Source: Photobacterium sanguinicancri
GTDB taxonomy: Bacteria > Pseudomonadota > Gammaproteobacteria > Enterobacterales > Vibrionaceae
DNA length: 64,000 bases
Assembly: GCF_024346675.1 (NCBI RefSeq)
Contig: NZ_AP024850.1
Location: 1,922,001-1,986,000 of the forward strand
Reading direction: 5' to 3'
The notes beneath the pieces were generated by a model. That model did no database searches and was not told the origin of the DNA. It worked only from the letters and a program-made list of their open reading frames with translations. The first letter of the stretch is position 1, and each line of letters begins with the position of its first letter. The position numbers and the translations under genes are program-made. Shown one piece after another: positions 8,488 through 18,129 of the stretch.

Positions 8488-11400
8488 TTATTTTACTTCT
8501 AGTGAGTTCATTAATTTATCTTCATCTGTCTTCACTTCGATTGAATTATTGTTTCGCACGTACTTTTCAATTAGCTCATTAATAAACACAAAGAACACAG
8601 GCACAAAGAATACAGCCAGTACCGTACCACTGATCATTCCCCCCAAGACCCCTGTTCCAATCGAGTTCTGGATCTCCGAACTTGCGCCTGACGCAATAAC
8701 GAGTGGAATAATACCGCAAGTAAATGCTAATGAGGTCATCAAGATAGGACGTAAACGCATCTTCGAGGCCTCAATTGTCGCTTCCAGCAATCCTTTTCCT
8801 AAGCCTCTTTGTATCTGAGCAAACTCGATGATCAGAATCGCATTCTTGGCCGACAGACCTATGATGGTAACCAAACCCACTTTGAAAAATACATCATTTG
8901 GCATATTGGCAACCATCACAGCAGCAATCGAGCCAAGAATACCAAGCGGCACAACCAGAATAACCGCTAACGGTGTCGACCAGCTCTCGTATAACGCTGA
9001 CAGCACAAGGAAAATGACCAACATAGAAAAGGCTAGCAACATGGTTGTTTGCGATTCCGCTTGTTGCTCTTGGCGCGATAAGCCTGTCCATTCTATTGTG
9101 CTGCCTTTAGGTAAACTTGCCACAATCTTCTCAAGCTCAGCCATTGCCACGCCACTTGAAATGCCTTCTGCGGGTGCAACCGACACAGAGACAGACGCGA
9201 TACCATTAAAGCGGGTTAATTGTAGCGGCGTACTTTTCCAGACAGGTTCTATAAACTCGGACAAATACACCATACCACCGCGATCATTGCGAATAGAGAG
9301 CTTCAATATATCTTCTAAACGCATACGGGATTCGGCATTCGCTTGAATAATCACTTGCTGTAAGCGGCCTTTATTCGGGAAATCATTTACATAGTTTGAA
9401 CCTAACGCTGTAGAAATCGTTTCACTGATTGAAGTAAAAGACACACCAAGTGCTTGTGCTTTTTTACGGTCTATCTTGAGTTTTATACCACTCGTTTCAG
9501 GTAAGGATTCAAAGAACACACTTGCAAAAGCACTATTCTCACGAGCTTTTTGTAAGAATTGACTTTGTACTTGTTGGAACTTGTCATAGCCTGAGTTTGA
9601 ACGATCCATTAGCTGAAACGAAATGTTCGAAGATGTACCTAAACCATCAATGGCCGTTGGCAACAAGCTAAACACTAAACCTTCGTTAAGATCTTGTAGA
9701 TGCGTTGATAGCGCCTCCACTTCTTGCTGTGTACTTGTTCCATTGCGTTCTTTCCAATCTTTTAGGGTCGTGATCGTAAACGCAGAGCCTGCACCTGAAC
9801 CACTAAAGCTAAACCCAAGGATCGACATATTCGCATCAACCCCTTCACGAGACTCAACAAAACTCTCAACCTTCTCAACCACTTTCATCGTGCGTTCTTG
9901 TGTCGCATCTGACGGTAGCTGAATAGACGTTAAGAAGTAGCCTTGATCTTCTTCGGGCAAAAAGGTGCTTGGGATTTTACCAAACGCGTAGACAGCAACA
10001 GCCACGAACACTAAATAAAACACCATCATTCGCCCAGTGCGAACCACCAGCTTTGCAACCCAGCCTTGGTAACGATTAGTGAACCGCTCGAAAGCTTTAT
10101 TAAACCAGCCAAAGAAGCCGCCTTTATGCGTATGGGCTTCGTTATGGGGTTTTAATATCGTGGCGCATAATGCAGGTGTCAGCGTTAATGCCAAGAAAGC
10201 CGAGAAAAGAATCGATACCGACATTGCCAATGAAAATTGCTGGAAAATAAGCCCCACCGTACCCGTAGCAAACGCCATTGGAATAAAGACCGCAGAAAGT
10301 ACGGCCGTAATACCAATCAAGGCACCGTATATATCTTTCATCGCCATTTGTGTGGCTTTCTTGGCCGATACACCCGTTTCCGTAATAACACGCTCAACAT
10401 TTTCGACCACCACAATGGCATCATCTACAATGATACCAATGGCCAGTACCATACCAAACATCGAAAATACATTGATGGAAAAACCGAACATCAGCATTAC
10501 CGTAAAAGTGCCTAATAGCGCAATGGGGGCAACGATGGCAGGAATAATGGTGTAACGGATATTCTGTAAAAAGAGATACATGACAAAAAACACCAGCACC
10601 ATAGCCTCGAACAAGGTCATCACAACCTTTGTAATCGACACTTTTGCAAACGGTGCTGCATCCGACGTAATACTGTAATCCATACCTTCAGGCATAGACT
10701 GCTTTAATTCATCTAAGCGCGCGCGGATACCGTTCGATGCAGCAATGGCATTGGCGCCCGGCGATAACTTCACTGATGCACTCGTTGAGGGCTTACCATT
10801 CTCACGGTTTGAGTATTGATAATTTTGAGAACCTAGCTCAACACTTGCGACATCCCCCAGTAAAACAGAGCCGCCATTACTTTTTGAACGCAGCACAATG
10901 TTGCGAAAGGCTTCAGGAGTTTCTAATTGCCCTTGAGCCATTAAAGGTACAACGGTTTTTTGACCAAGGCTGATTGGCGCATCACCCACCTTACCCGGTG
11001 ATATTTGCACGTTCTGTTCTTGAATCGCTTTGGTTACATCACTAACAGTTAAGTTGAACGCATTGAGTTTTAGCGGATCGATCCAAATACGCATGGCAAA
11101 CTCGGCACCAAACATTTGAATACGGCCAACACCAGGAACACGTTTTAGCTCCTCGGTGATATTTCGGATCATATAATCGCTAAGTTCGGCTTCAGTGAAC
11201 GCACCATTCGGCGAAATCAAGCCAACATACATCAAAGTGCTTGATGATGACGACTCGACTTGAATACCCGTTTGACGAACAGAAAGCGGTAAGCGCGGTT
11301 CAATGGCTTTTAGCTTATTCTGAATTTCAACTTGTGCCATTTCGGGATTAGTACCGTTATTAAAGGTCGCTGTAATTTCGGCACTACCGTTCGAATCCGA

Positions 11401-11643
11401 TGACGACTTAAAATACATTAAGCCTTTAACACCAGAGATCTCACGTTCGATTAAAGACACTACCGTATCATTAAGGGTTTGAGGGCTTGCGCCTGGATAC
11501 GAGAGGTACAAGCTAACACTTGGCGGAGCAACACTCGGAAAACGCTCCACGGCAAGCTTAGGAATGGCGATCACACCAGACAGGATGATCAGTATTGCTA
11601 TCACCCAAGCAAAAATGGGGCGATTAATAAAAAATTGAGACAA
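8488..11643 (-). CDS. RND multidrug efflux permease (HAE-1/AcrB family)
   Basis: 1051 residues, the usual AcrB-family length. This inner-membrane proton antiporter captures drugs or other hydrophobic compounds from the periplasm and passes them through its adaptor to a TolC-type channel. The N-terminus (FFINRPIFAWVIAI) and the proton-relay pair D407-D408 in the fourth-helix motif (GIIVDDAIVVVENVER) are intact. The start is a TTG at 11643 preceded by AAGGAA. It lies 27 bases downstream of its adaptor gene in one operon; no TolC gene is present, so a shared outer-membrane channel is likely. Substrate cannot be read from sequence. Confidence 0.95.
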   Translation of the reverse strand: MSQFFINRPIFAWVIAILIILSGVIAIPKLAVERFPSVAPPSVSLYLSYPGASPQTLNDTVVSLIEREISGVKGLMYFKSSSDSNGSAEITATFNNGTNPEMAQVEIQNKLKAIEPRLPLSVRQTGIQVESSSSSTLMYVGLISPNGAFTEAELSDYMIRNITEELKRVPGVGRIQMFGAEFAMRIWIDPLKLNAFNLTVSDVTKAIQEQNVQISPGKVGDAPISLGQKTVVPLMAQGQLETPEAFRNIVLRSKSNGGSVLLGDVASVELGSQNYQYSNRENGKPSTSASVKLSPGANAIAASNGIRARLDELKQSMPEGMDYSITSDAAPFAKVSITKVVMTLFEAMVLVFFVMYLFLQNIRYTIIPAIVAPIALLGTFTVMLMFGFSINVFSMFGMVLAIGIIVDDAIVVVENVERVITETGVSAKKATQMAMKDIYGALIGITAVLSAVFIPMAFATGTVGLIFQQFSLAMSVSILFSAFLALTLTPALCATILKPHNEAHTHKGGFFGWFNKAFERFTNRYQGWVAKLVVRTGRMMVFYLVFVAVAVYAFGKIPSTFLPEEDQGYFLTSIQLPSDATQERTMKVVEKVESFVESREGVDANMSILGFSFSGSGAGSAFTITTLKDWKERNGTSTQQEVEALSTHLQDLNEGLVFSLLPTAIDGLGTSSNISFQLMDRSNSGYDKFQQVQSQFLQKARENSAFASVFFESLPETSGIKLKIDRKKAQALGVSFTSISETISTALGSNYVNDFPNKGRLQQVIIQANAESRMRLEDILKLSIRNDRGGMVYLSEFIEPVWKSTPLQLTRFNGIASVSVSVAPAEGISSGVAMAELEKIVASLPKGSTIEWTGLSRQEQQAESQTTMLLAFSMLVIFLVLSALYESWSTPLAVILVVPLGILGSIAAVMVANMPNDVFFKVGLVTIIGLSAKNAILIIEFAQIQRGLGKGLLEATIEASKMRLRPILMTSLAFTCGIIPLVIASGASSEIQNSIGTGVLGGMISGTVLAVFFVPVFFVFINELIEKYVRNNNSIEVKTDEDKLMNSLEVK

Positions 11644-11670
11644 AATGGAATTCCTTACAATCTTGCGTCT

Positions 11671-12840
11671 TTACGCCGCTTGAGCATCTGACTGCCACTG
11701 AGAAGCATTGATCTGTGCGCCCTGCATGACATTCTCATGTCCCTCAATGATCACAGCATCACCACTTTTAATACCCTCTGACACAACATACTGATGGTCT
11801 CTGATACCCGCTAAGGTAACAGTGCGTTTCTCTGCTTGATTTGTTGAGGTAATAACAACGACATACGCATCACCATTACTTGCTCGTTGAATCGCTTGTT
11901 GTGGCAGCAAGAAGGCGTTTAATGAACGACGGGGAACCTCAGTGCGTACATACATGCCAGGAAGAAGCGTTTGCTGCTGGTTGTCTGCAAGAATACGAAC
12001 GATTAAATCACCGGTATTCACATCAACACTGATACCAGAGAAAACAATTTTTCCCATAATATCGTCAGCACCATCGTTAGAGAGCATGATGTTCACCCCC
12101 AAGCCTTTTTGATTGGTCGCATCACCTTTCGCGACCAACTTACGCAGTGTCGGCAATTTAGAGGCGGGTTGGCGCACATCGATATACACCTTATCGATCT
12201 GTTTGATGATCGCTAACGCCTGAGCGTCGCCTTTGTTGACTAACGTCCCTTCAGTAACAAGCGCTTGCTCAATAATGCCGGAGATAGGTGCGCGAATCGT
12301 CGCGTACTTAAAGTTAAGTTTGCTTTGCTCTAACGTCGCTGCATTTTGCATAACATTGGCAGCCGCTTTTTTATAATTAAATTCTGCTTCTTCAAATGCT
12401 TGCTTACTGACTGAGCTCGTTTTATCCAATGCTTGCAAACGGCTGTATTTTCGCTGTGTTTGCTCAAGGTTTACTTTAGCCTGTGCCAGAGAGGCTTCTT
12501 TTTCATTGATATCAATAACAAAAGGTTCTTTATTAATTTGAAATAATGCTTGGTTATTGGCTGTCATTTCCCCTTGTTTAAATAAACGCTCGGTAATAAT
12601 ACCGCTCACTTGTGGCCGAATTTCCGCTGTACGAAAAGCCACAACACGCCCTTGCAGTTCATCAAATAAAGTGACGGCTTGTCGCTCTGCTTTCATCACC
12701 GCAACATTGGCAATTAAAGGCGGCTCTCCTTCGGCGGCTTCTGTCTTTGCTGTAAAAATATTTCCCTTGCACCCAACCAGCAAAGTACTGATCAGCATGG
12801 TGGCAATCAGCAAGCGCGATTTTTGTCTATCTACAGTCAT
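11671..12840 (-). CDS. RND efflux periplasmic adaptor lipoprotein (MFP)
   Basis: 389 residues from the ATG at 12840, preceded by AGAAGAG; a GTG at 12855 would extend it by five residues without a better ribosome site. A lipobox LVGC places the lipidated cysteine at C24. The lipoyl/beta-barrel architecture of AcrA-type adaptors is visible (RPQVSGIITERLFKQGEMT, a coiled-coil hairpin around 95-170, then RAPISGIIEQALVTEGTLV). It bridges the permease at 8488-11643 to an outer-membrane channel. Divergent from an OmpR-type response regulator that may control the pump. Confidence 0.93.
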   Translation of the reverse strand: MTVDRQKSRLLIATMLISTLLVGCKGNIFTAKTEAAEGEPPLIANVAVMKAERQAVTLFDELQGRVVAFRTAEIRPQVSGIITERLFKQGEMTANNQALFQINKEPFVIDINEKEASLAQAKVNLEQTQRKYSRLQALDKTSSVSKQAFEEAEFNYKKAAANVMQNAATLEQSKLNFKYATIRAPISGIIEQALVTEGTLVNKGDAQALAIIKQIDKVYIDVRQPASKLPTLRKLVAKGDATNQKGLGVNIMLSNDGADDIMGKIVFSGISVDVNTGDLIVRILADNQQQTLLPGMYVRTEVPRRSLNAFLLPQQAIQRASNGDAYVVVITSTNQAEKRTVTLAGIRDHQYVVSEGIKSGDAVIIEGHENVMQGAQINASQWQSDAQAA

Positions 12841-13144
12841 TACTGCTCTTCTCACGATAAGGCGCTATCTCACCCATTGGAGATAACCCATCAAATAAAA
12901 AAGAACCATAACGTCGACGCAGTAAAGAGAAGGTAAAAGATCAGCAAAACAGGCGTACAATGAAAGTGTTATCAATCAGAAAGAGAAAACAGATCAGACG
13001 GTAAAGCACCATTTACTCGACTTTTACTCTCGCTAATGTAACTTTCACCGTAAGCTCTGATTTCAGATAATAAGTGCAGCCAAGACAAGTACCGCTACAT
13101 GGCTTATCACTACGACTTATCCGCAACACGATATGAAGGTAACG
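12841..13144. other. Divergent promoter region, RND adaptor to response regulator
   Basis: About 300 bases with both promoters. Short repeats (ACTTTTACT and AACTTTCAC around 13020-13050) could be response-regulator half-sites, but nothing is convincing. No gene or terminator seen. Confidence 0.4.
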
Positions 13145-13816
13145 ATGACTCGAGTTCTATTAATCGAAGATGACCGTGATTTAGCTGAGACACTGCTTCA
13201 GCTTATGGAATTTGAAAACATAGTGCCAGACTATGCGAGTAACGGTGCCGCAGGGTTAAACCTTGCACAGACCAATCGCTATGATGTGCTGATTATCGAT
13301 ATTGGTTTACCTAAAATGGATGGACTAACCTTGTGTAAACACCTTCGCCAAGAAGGCTGCCAAACGCCAATTTTATTTTTAACGGCCCGAAGCAGTATTG
13401 ACGACAAGCTAGAAGGCTTTGCTTCGGGTGGCGATGACTATTTACCCAAACCCTTCGATAACCGCGAATTATTGGCGCGAATCATGGTGTTGTCTGGCCG
13501 TCGAAGTAATCAAAGCCCTGTCATTAAAGTGGATGATTTGGAGCTGGATAATAATGCGCATCAAGTGATGAGAGGCGATCACACCATCAAGTTAACGCCT
13601 GCGTCCTTTACTATTCTTGAAGTATTAATGCGTGCAAGCCCAAACGTTGTGAGTCGCGAAGATCTAGAAAGCGCACTATGGGGTGACGATGCCCCCAACA
13701 GTAATACGTTAAAGGCACACATTTACTACTTACGTAAATCACTTGAACAAGCGCCTGGTATCAAGCTATTGCATACTGTTGCGGGCAAAGGTTGGGTGGT
13801 TAAAACAGAGCAATAA
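13145..13816 (+). CDS. OmpR/PhoB-family response regulator
   Basis: 223 residues from the ATG at 13145, which has AAGGT five bases upstream; an ATG at 13133 has no ribosome site. The receiver domain (1-115) has the acidic pair ED near residue 10, phosphoacceptor D52 (IIDIGLP) and the KP motif near 102 (LPKPFD). A winged-helix DNA-binding domain (about 125-220) ends LHTVAGKGWVVK. The likely partner is the sensor kinase at 14488-15765, from which it is separated by an opposite-strand prepilin gene. Divergence from an RND operon suggests pump control; this is inference. Confidence 0.93.
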   Translation: MTRVLLIEDDRDLAETLLQLMEFENIVPDYASNGAAGLNLAQTNRYDVLIIDIGLPKMDGLTLCKHLRQEGCQTPILFLTARSSIDDKLEGFASGGDDYLPKPFDNRELLARIMVLSGRRSNQSPVIKVDDLELDNNAHQVMRGDHTIKLTPASFTILEVLMRASPNVVSREDLESALWGDDAPNSNTLKAHIYYLRKSLEQAPGIKLLHTVAGKGWVVKTEQ

Positions 13817-13839
13817 AGCCGGCGCCTACAACTCATGAA

Positions 13840-14325
13840 TTAGCACTCTTTATCATCTAAATTTATTTTTAAAGGCAATAATGACTTAGGAAAAGAAGCC
13901 GTAGTCACTCCTCGGGCAATAAATAGATAGCAGCGGTTGCTCGGGTAACCGTTATTAACTTTATTCTCATCTAAAACAACAAAGATTGATGGCATATCAG
14001 CAGAACCATTATCAACAACGGTAAAACCATCGGTATTCATTGCAGCGGCAATATTTTTCGCATTGAGTGACATCACACCTTGGCGCACATAAATACCCGT
14101 ATTGGGAATTTCGGTATCATACATAGAGTTTTCGATACCCGCTGTCATTGCTTTTGACATCACGATACCATCAGCCGCATAAAATGCGCCTTTAAAGCCA
14201 TTTAACGCAGCTATTCTCGCGTCGCGTTGTACGTTTAAAAAACGCGGAGCAGCGGTAACCGCTAAAATACCAAGGATAACAATCACAACAACCAGCTCTA
14301 TAAGCGTGAAACCTTTATTTCTCAA
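13840..14325 (-). CDS. Type IV prepilin-like protein (MSHA pilin type)
   Basis: 161 residues from a TTG at 14325 with AGGGG seven bases upstream; no other in-frame start is plausible. A short basic leader ends in Gly5 followed by FTLIELVVVIVILGIL, the type III signal cleaved by prepilin peptidase PilD, with Glu5 of the mature protein kept. The downstream stretch (APRFLNVQRDARIAALNGFKGAF) is closest in style to MSHA pilins. Two cysteines near the C-terminus (NRCYLF and the final Cys) could form the D-region disulfide. No other pilus genes are nearby, so it is an orphan pilin between two two-component genes. Confidence 0.88.
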   Translation of the reverse strand: MRNKGFTLIELVVVIVILGILAVTAAPRFLNVQRDARIAALNGFKGAFYAADGIVMSKAMTAGIENSMYDTEIPNTGIYVRQGVMSLNAKNIAAAMNTDGFTVVDNGSADMPSIFVVLDENKVNNGYPSNRCYLFIARGVTTASFPKSLLPLKINLDDKEC

Positions 14326-14487
14326 AAGAGCATCCCCTATTAGCTATTTATACCAAAATAGCATGTCAAAATGATTGCATCATTGCTTTTAAAGGTTTTC
14401 ATTTGAAATATAACAAGTTAACGCAGTCATTCAGTCATATTGACTTAGTGGCATGTATTCCTATTAGGACTTTCCTCAAGTGGCCGT

Positions 14488-15765
14488 ATGAAAATCAATC
14501 AAAGCTTATTACGTATAGTTTTCGTATCCATTGGTAGTGCACTACTGCTGGTTATTCTTTGCTACTCGCTTCTGGCTCAGAGCTTCTACTTTTGGGGGCT
14601 AGATAACTCACTGGCCGTTAACTCAATTCATGTTTCAAATTTAGTGGATCAGCAAGGAATTGAGATTGTAGAAAACAAGGTTGATGTTATTGATGCGGAA
14701 ATTTTCCGAGGTTATGACGCTTTACCCGAAGATATCAAAAATAAGTTCACAGTTGATCAACTTAAAATGGACGAACACTATAACTTTGAAGTGAAAGACA
14801 ATTGGTATGACTTCCCTCGGGTTATGTATTTCATTCACCCTGCACAAACTCAAACAGGGCTAACCTATTACATCGTCAATACATTCGATGACACCTTCTT
14901 ACAACCTGAAGTTGAAAAAATCGAAGAAGGGTTACCATCAATTACCATGGTTTCAGGTGTCATCATTACTCTATTCATCTTTGTCGGGTTACTATTGCTT
15001 CGCTATATCGCTCGGCCTATCAGCAAGCTTCATCAATGGGCACAGCAGTTAACATTAAAAACCCTCGCGGATCCTGTACCTGCTTTTGGTTTCCGTGAAC
15101 TCGATGATTTGGCCGAGAAGATTCATACCAACCTACAAAACATTGAAAAAACCTTAAGTCGAGAATCGCAGTTTCTTCAACATGCGAGCCATGAACTAAG
15201 AACACCGATTGCCGTGATTTTAAGTAACGCTTCTTTAATGGATCATATGTGGCACGATGCACCACCAGCCTGCCAAAAACCGCTAGACCGTATTAACCGC
15301 GCAGGGCTAACCATGAGTCACCTTACTGAAACCCTACTCTGGTTAACACGAAATAAAGACTATCAACCAACAATTGAAACCTTCAATGTCAGCCAATTAA
15401 CAGAAGAGTTAGTAGAAGAGCACCAATACTTGTTGGGGGGCAAAGATGTAACAGTAGAATTAGCGCTATCGCCTGTCACTCAAGCACTTCCTAAAGTGAT
15501 GATACGCATCATTATCGCTAACTTGATCCGCAATGCCATGCAACATACCGACAGCGGCCATATTTTAATAAAACTTGAGCAAGGAAGCCTAACCATAGTC
15601 AATTGGGGTGAACTACTTAAAGGCGAAAAGAGTGATGGTTTTGGTTTAGGGATTAAATTGGTAAAACAGATTTGTACTAACCAAGGCTGGCACTACCAAC
15701 AAGATGTGGTCAATGATGCCTGTACCGTTAAAGTATTGTTCAACAAAGTGAATCAAAAAATTTAA
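14488..15765 (+). CDS. Two-component sensor histidine kinase
   Basis: 425 residues. Membrane segments at about 8-30 and 150-175 flank a periplasmic sensor domain of about 120 residues. A HAMP-like linker (ARPISKLHQWAQQL) leads to the dimerisation domain with phosphoacceptor H235 (HASHELRTP), then an ATPase domain with the N box (NLIRNAMQH) and G box (GFGLGIKLVK). The phospho-partner is probably the regulator at 13145-13816. The start has only a weak ribosome site. The sensed signal is unknown. Two hairpins follow the stop. Confidence 0.92.
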   Translation: MKINQSLLRIVFVSIGSALLLVILCYSLLAQSFYFWGLDNSLAVNSIHVSNLVDQQGIEIVENKVDVIDAEIFRGYDALPEDIKNKFTVDQLKMDEHYNFEVKDNWYDFPRVMYFIHPAQTQTGLTYYIVNTFDDTFLQPEVEKIEEGLPSITMVSGVIITLFIFVGLLLLRYIARPISKLHQWAQQLTLKTLADPVPAFGFRELDDLAEKIHTNLQNIEKTLSRESQFLQHASHELRTPIAVILSNASLMDHMWHDAPPACQKPLDRINRAGLTMSHLTETLLWLTRNKDYQPTIETFNVSQLTEELVEEHQYLLGGKDVTVELALSPVTQALPKVMIRIIIANLIRNAMQHTDSGHILIKLEQGSLTIVNWGELLKGEKSDGFGLGIKLVKQICTNQGWHYQQDVVNDACTVKVLFNKVNQKI

Positions 15766-15792
15766 ACAATCGCCACGCACATCAAGTGAATT

Positions 15793-15866
15793 GCGTTGAG
15801 TGAAAATACTCACCAACGCACTTGGGTTCCGAGCGGCTAGAAAGCCACTATAGATTTCTAGCCGCT
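15793..15866 (+). terminator. Two tandem hairpins after the sensor kinase
   Basis: The first hairpin (15793-15819) pairs GCGTTGAGTGA with TCACCAACGC around AAATAC, with one bulge. The second (15832-15866) is a perfect 12-bp stem, AGCGGCTAGAAA with TTTCTAGCCGCT, around 11 bases. Neither has a clear T-tract, so they may stabilise the mRNA 3' end or act with Rho rather than as classical terminators. They lie between convergent genes. Confidence 0.5.
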
Positions 15867-15921
15867 AGATAGTAAGCGCTTTTAAATGGCGCTAATCATA
15901 AATTCATATGGCTCTTTATCA

Positions 15922-16239
15922 TTAACTAAAGAGATAGAGATTAAAAAACAAAAAAGCGCCCATACTAAGAATAATAGAGAGTAAGACATTGCCTGTTTTC
16001 CACACCAATAGCGCCGTAATTATCGCAGCAAGTAGGTAAGGATTAGTTACACTCACAGACAATTCACCGTCCGGAAGAAAAATAATAGGCGCCCAAATCG
16101 CGGTTAAAATTGCAGGGCTGGAATAGCTCAGCAACCTTAAAGCATGGTTATTTAGCTTTAATGGTACTCGCGGCTCAAGGAAAACGTAACGGCTAAAAAA
16201 CACGATGGCTGTCATTGCCAGTATCGATAGCATTATCAT
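15922..16239 (-). CDS. azlD: AzlD-type branched-chain amino-acid exporter small subunit
   Basis: 105 residues with three to four hydrophobic segments and the family motif RYVFLEPRVPLKLNNHALRL near the N-terminus. AzlD forms the small subunit of the AzlCD exporter in the inner membrane, which exports branched-chain amino acids or analogues. Its ATG at 16239 overlaps the azlC stop (ATGA), so it is translationally coupled. Substrate is inferred from family. Confidence 0.88.
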   Translation of the reverse strand: MIMLSILAMTAIVFFSRYVFLEPRVPLKLNNHALRLLSYSSPAILTAIWAPIIFLPDGELSVSVTNPYLLAAIITALLVWKTGNVLLSIILSMGAFLFFNLYLFS

Positions 16240-17012
16240 TCCTGCTCTCCTCCTGATTTCGTCTCAAGATGCTTCTTAGGCGAATTTCTATCCAGTAATG
16301 TCTCGCACATATAGCCTGTCACCATGCCGAATATCGATGCGATCATCAAAGCTGCATCAATCTGCATGAGTGTCAAAAGCACAGATACAACTAAAGAAAC
16401 ACCGACAGAAGCTAAAAGAGGTATCGATTTTATTTGCGGAATAACCAAAGCAATAAAAGTCGCGGCAACCGCAAACTCCAAGCCCACCTCATTCAAAGAA
16501 GGAAACTGACTACCCGCAACGATGCCAACAAAACTCGCTAGGTTCCATATCAGGTAAAACGAGCCACCAGCCCCAGCGGCGAACCAAGGGTTAAACGCTT
16601 TATTAGATTGCCCACCACACACAGCAAATAACTCATCGGTAAGCCAAAAACCCAGGATTAAGCGCCATCGCGTTGGAAGGTTACTAATTTTCCCTCGCAT
16701 AGACACGCTGTACAAAAAGTGGCGAGAAGTAATAAAAAAAGTCGTGACCAACATAGTGCCAATACCGACACCGGCTTTAAACATCCCTGCTGCCACTAAC
16801 TGCGCTGAGCCTGCAAATAGTACCGCAGACATCGCCTGAGCTTCTATACCGGATAATCCCGCATCAATAGCGTAAGACCCAGCTAAAATACCCCAAGGAA
16901 TCACCGCAATACTCAACGGAAGCACCGCTATTACACCTTGCCAGAACGGTGATTTTCTCTCACTTGATTGCTTGTTTTTTGGGGTGTTGTTTCGGATGTT
17001 ATTTTGAACCAC
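16236..17012 (-). CDS. azlC: AzlC-type branched-chain amino-acid exporter large subunit
   Basis: 258 residues from a GTG at 17012 preceded by AAGGTG. It is strongly hydrophobic with about six membrane segments. The family signature is visible in VIPWGILAGSYAIDAGLSG, SAVLFAGSAQLVAAGM and FITSRHFLYSVSMR. It is the large subunit of an AzlCD exporter in the inner membrane. It sits 81 bases downstream of an AraC-type regulator on the same strand, an arrangement common for this family and suggesting local control. The 30-residue polar N-terminus is slightly longer than usual. Confidence 0.9.
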   Translation of the reverse strand: MVQNNIRNNTPKNKQSSERKSPFWQGVIAVLPLSIAVIPWGILAGSYAIDAGLSGIEAQAMSAVLFAGSAQLVAAGMFKAGVGIGTMLVTTFFITSRHFLYSVSMRGKISNLPTRWRLILGFWLTDELFAVCGGQSNKAFNPWFAAGAGGSFYLIWNLASFVGIVAGSQFPSLNEVGLEFAVAATFIALVIPQIKSIPLLASVGVSLVVSVLLTLMQIDAALMIASIFGMVTGYMCETLLDRNSPKKHLETKSGGEQE

Positions 17013-17093
17013 GGCTTCACCTTATTGTTTCACCAGAGTAACTACTTCCTTCAATCTAGTTTTTTAAGGTTATTAGCGATTGTACAAACTTGC

Positions 17094-17927
17094 TCACCGC
17101 TTTTTTATGTACTGACCCGGAGTATACCCGTTGGCTTTTTTGAAGTGACGATGGAAATGACTTTGATCGTGAAAGCCGCATTCCTGCGCTGTATCTGAAA
17201 TACTATAACCCAATTTTAGTAGTTTTCTGGCTAATCGCAGCCGCGACTGGATTTGATATGCATGTGGAGGGAGGCCAAACTCTTTTTGAAAAGATCGCAC
17301 TAAATGGTAAGGGCTAATCGCAGCCAGTTTAGCGAGTTCATCTAATGAAACATCCGCTTGCGGATAATCATCCAAAAACTCTTTTACCAGTAACAACTGC
17401 TTCTGCGCTTTGGTCTCTAAATTTGGATTGAGTCTTGATTTAGCGTGCTTTCCCATCAGTTTAACTAAGGTGTCGTAAATCAGTGTCTCTCTTAATAGTC
17501 GATTCTCTGAATTTTCTAACGTATTGAAAACAAGGCGAAGTTGATTCGCTAATTCAGGATCGGAAATAACGGCATTAGGGAAATATGGTGCGCCATAGCT
17601 AGGTAAATAAAGGTCTTTCGTTAACTGCTCGAGTTGCTTAGGTAACGGATACATAGCACGGTAAGCCCAGCCACCTTCTGTCGCAGAATGGCCACTATGC
17701 ACTTCATCGGCATTGACTAAAATAATGGTATCTTGTGGAGCAACGTGGTGTCCTCCTGTACGATAAAACCGCTGAGCACCTGTTTCAATCACTCCTATGG
17801 TATAGCCCTCATGGCTATGACGAGAGAAGTTCTGCTTTTCGTATTCGGCATCAAGAATTTCAAGACCACCAAGCTCATCGGTAATCTTATAGTCAGCTCT
17901 TTCTTTACTGGTTTTCTTGCTAGCCAT
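17094..17927 (-). CDS. AraC-family transcriptional regulator
   Basis: 277 residues: an N-terminal cupin-like sensor domain (about 20-110, RHSHEGYTIGVIETG) and a C-terminal pair of AraC helix-turn-helix motifs (about 175-275, LDELAKLAAISPYHLVRSFQKE and ending SHFHRHFKKANGYTPGQY). It probably activates azlCD, which lies immediately downstream; ligand unknown, possibly an amino acid. The ATG at 17927 is preceded by GAG. No terminator separates it from azlC. Confidence 0.9.
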   Translation of the reverse strand: MASKKTSKERADYKITDELGGLEILDAEYEKQNFSRHSHEGYTIGVIETGAQRFYRTGGHHVAPQDTIILVNADEVHSGHSATEGGWAYRAMYPLPKQLEQLTKDLYLPSYGAPYFPNAVISDPELANQLRLVFNTLENSENRLLRETLIYDTLVKLMGKHAKSRLNPNLETKAQKQLLLVKEFLDDYPQADVSLDELAKLAAISPYHLVRSFQKEFGLPPHAYQIQSRLRLARKLLKLGYSISDTAQECGFHDQSHFHRHFKKANGYTPGQYIKKR

Positions 17928-18092
17928 TCAGTCTCGATTATTTTTCTAAGTTCAACGCAATGTTTCACTTTCAGTCTAGCGTACACCTCACAGATATTTT
18001 TGTACAAAATTGCGCTTTACAACCAAATACCTAACCAAACAAGCACCTATTCAAGCAAGTAACTTTATTCCCCCCTTAATACTAAAAGAATA

Positions 18093-18120
18093 AGCTCTTA
18101 TCCCGAGACGAATAAGAGCT
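18093..18120 (-). terminator. Terminator of trhO
   Basis: AGCTCTTAT and ATAAGAGCT pair perfectly around a ten-base loop, nine bases after the trhO stop, and on the minus strand the stem is followed by TATTCTTTT. Confidence 0.75.
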
Positions 18121-18129
18121 AAAATCCTA

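Noticed and set aside
10079..10555. 158-codon plus-strand frame inside the RND permease
   Set aside because: Lies wholly within the well-supported permease on the other strand; composition is that of a shadow frame.
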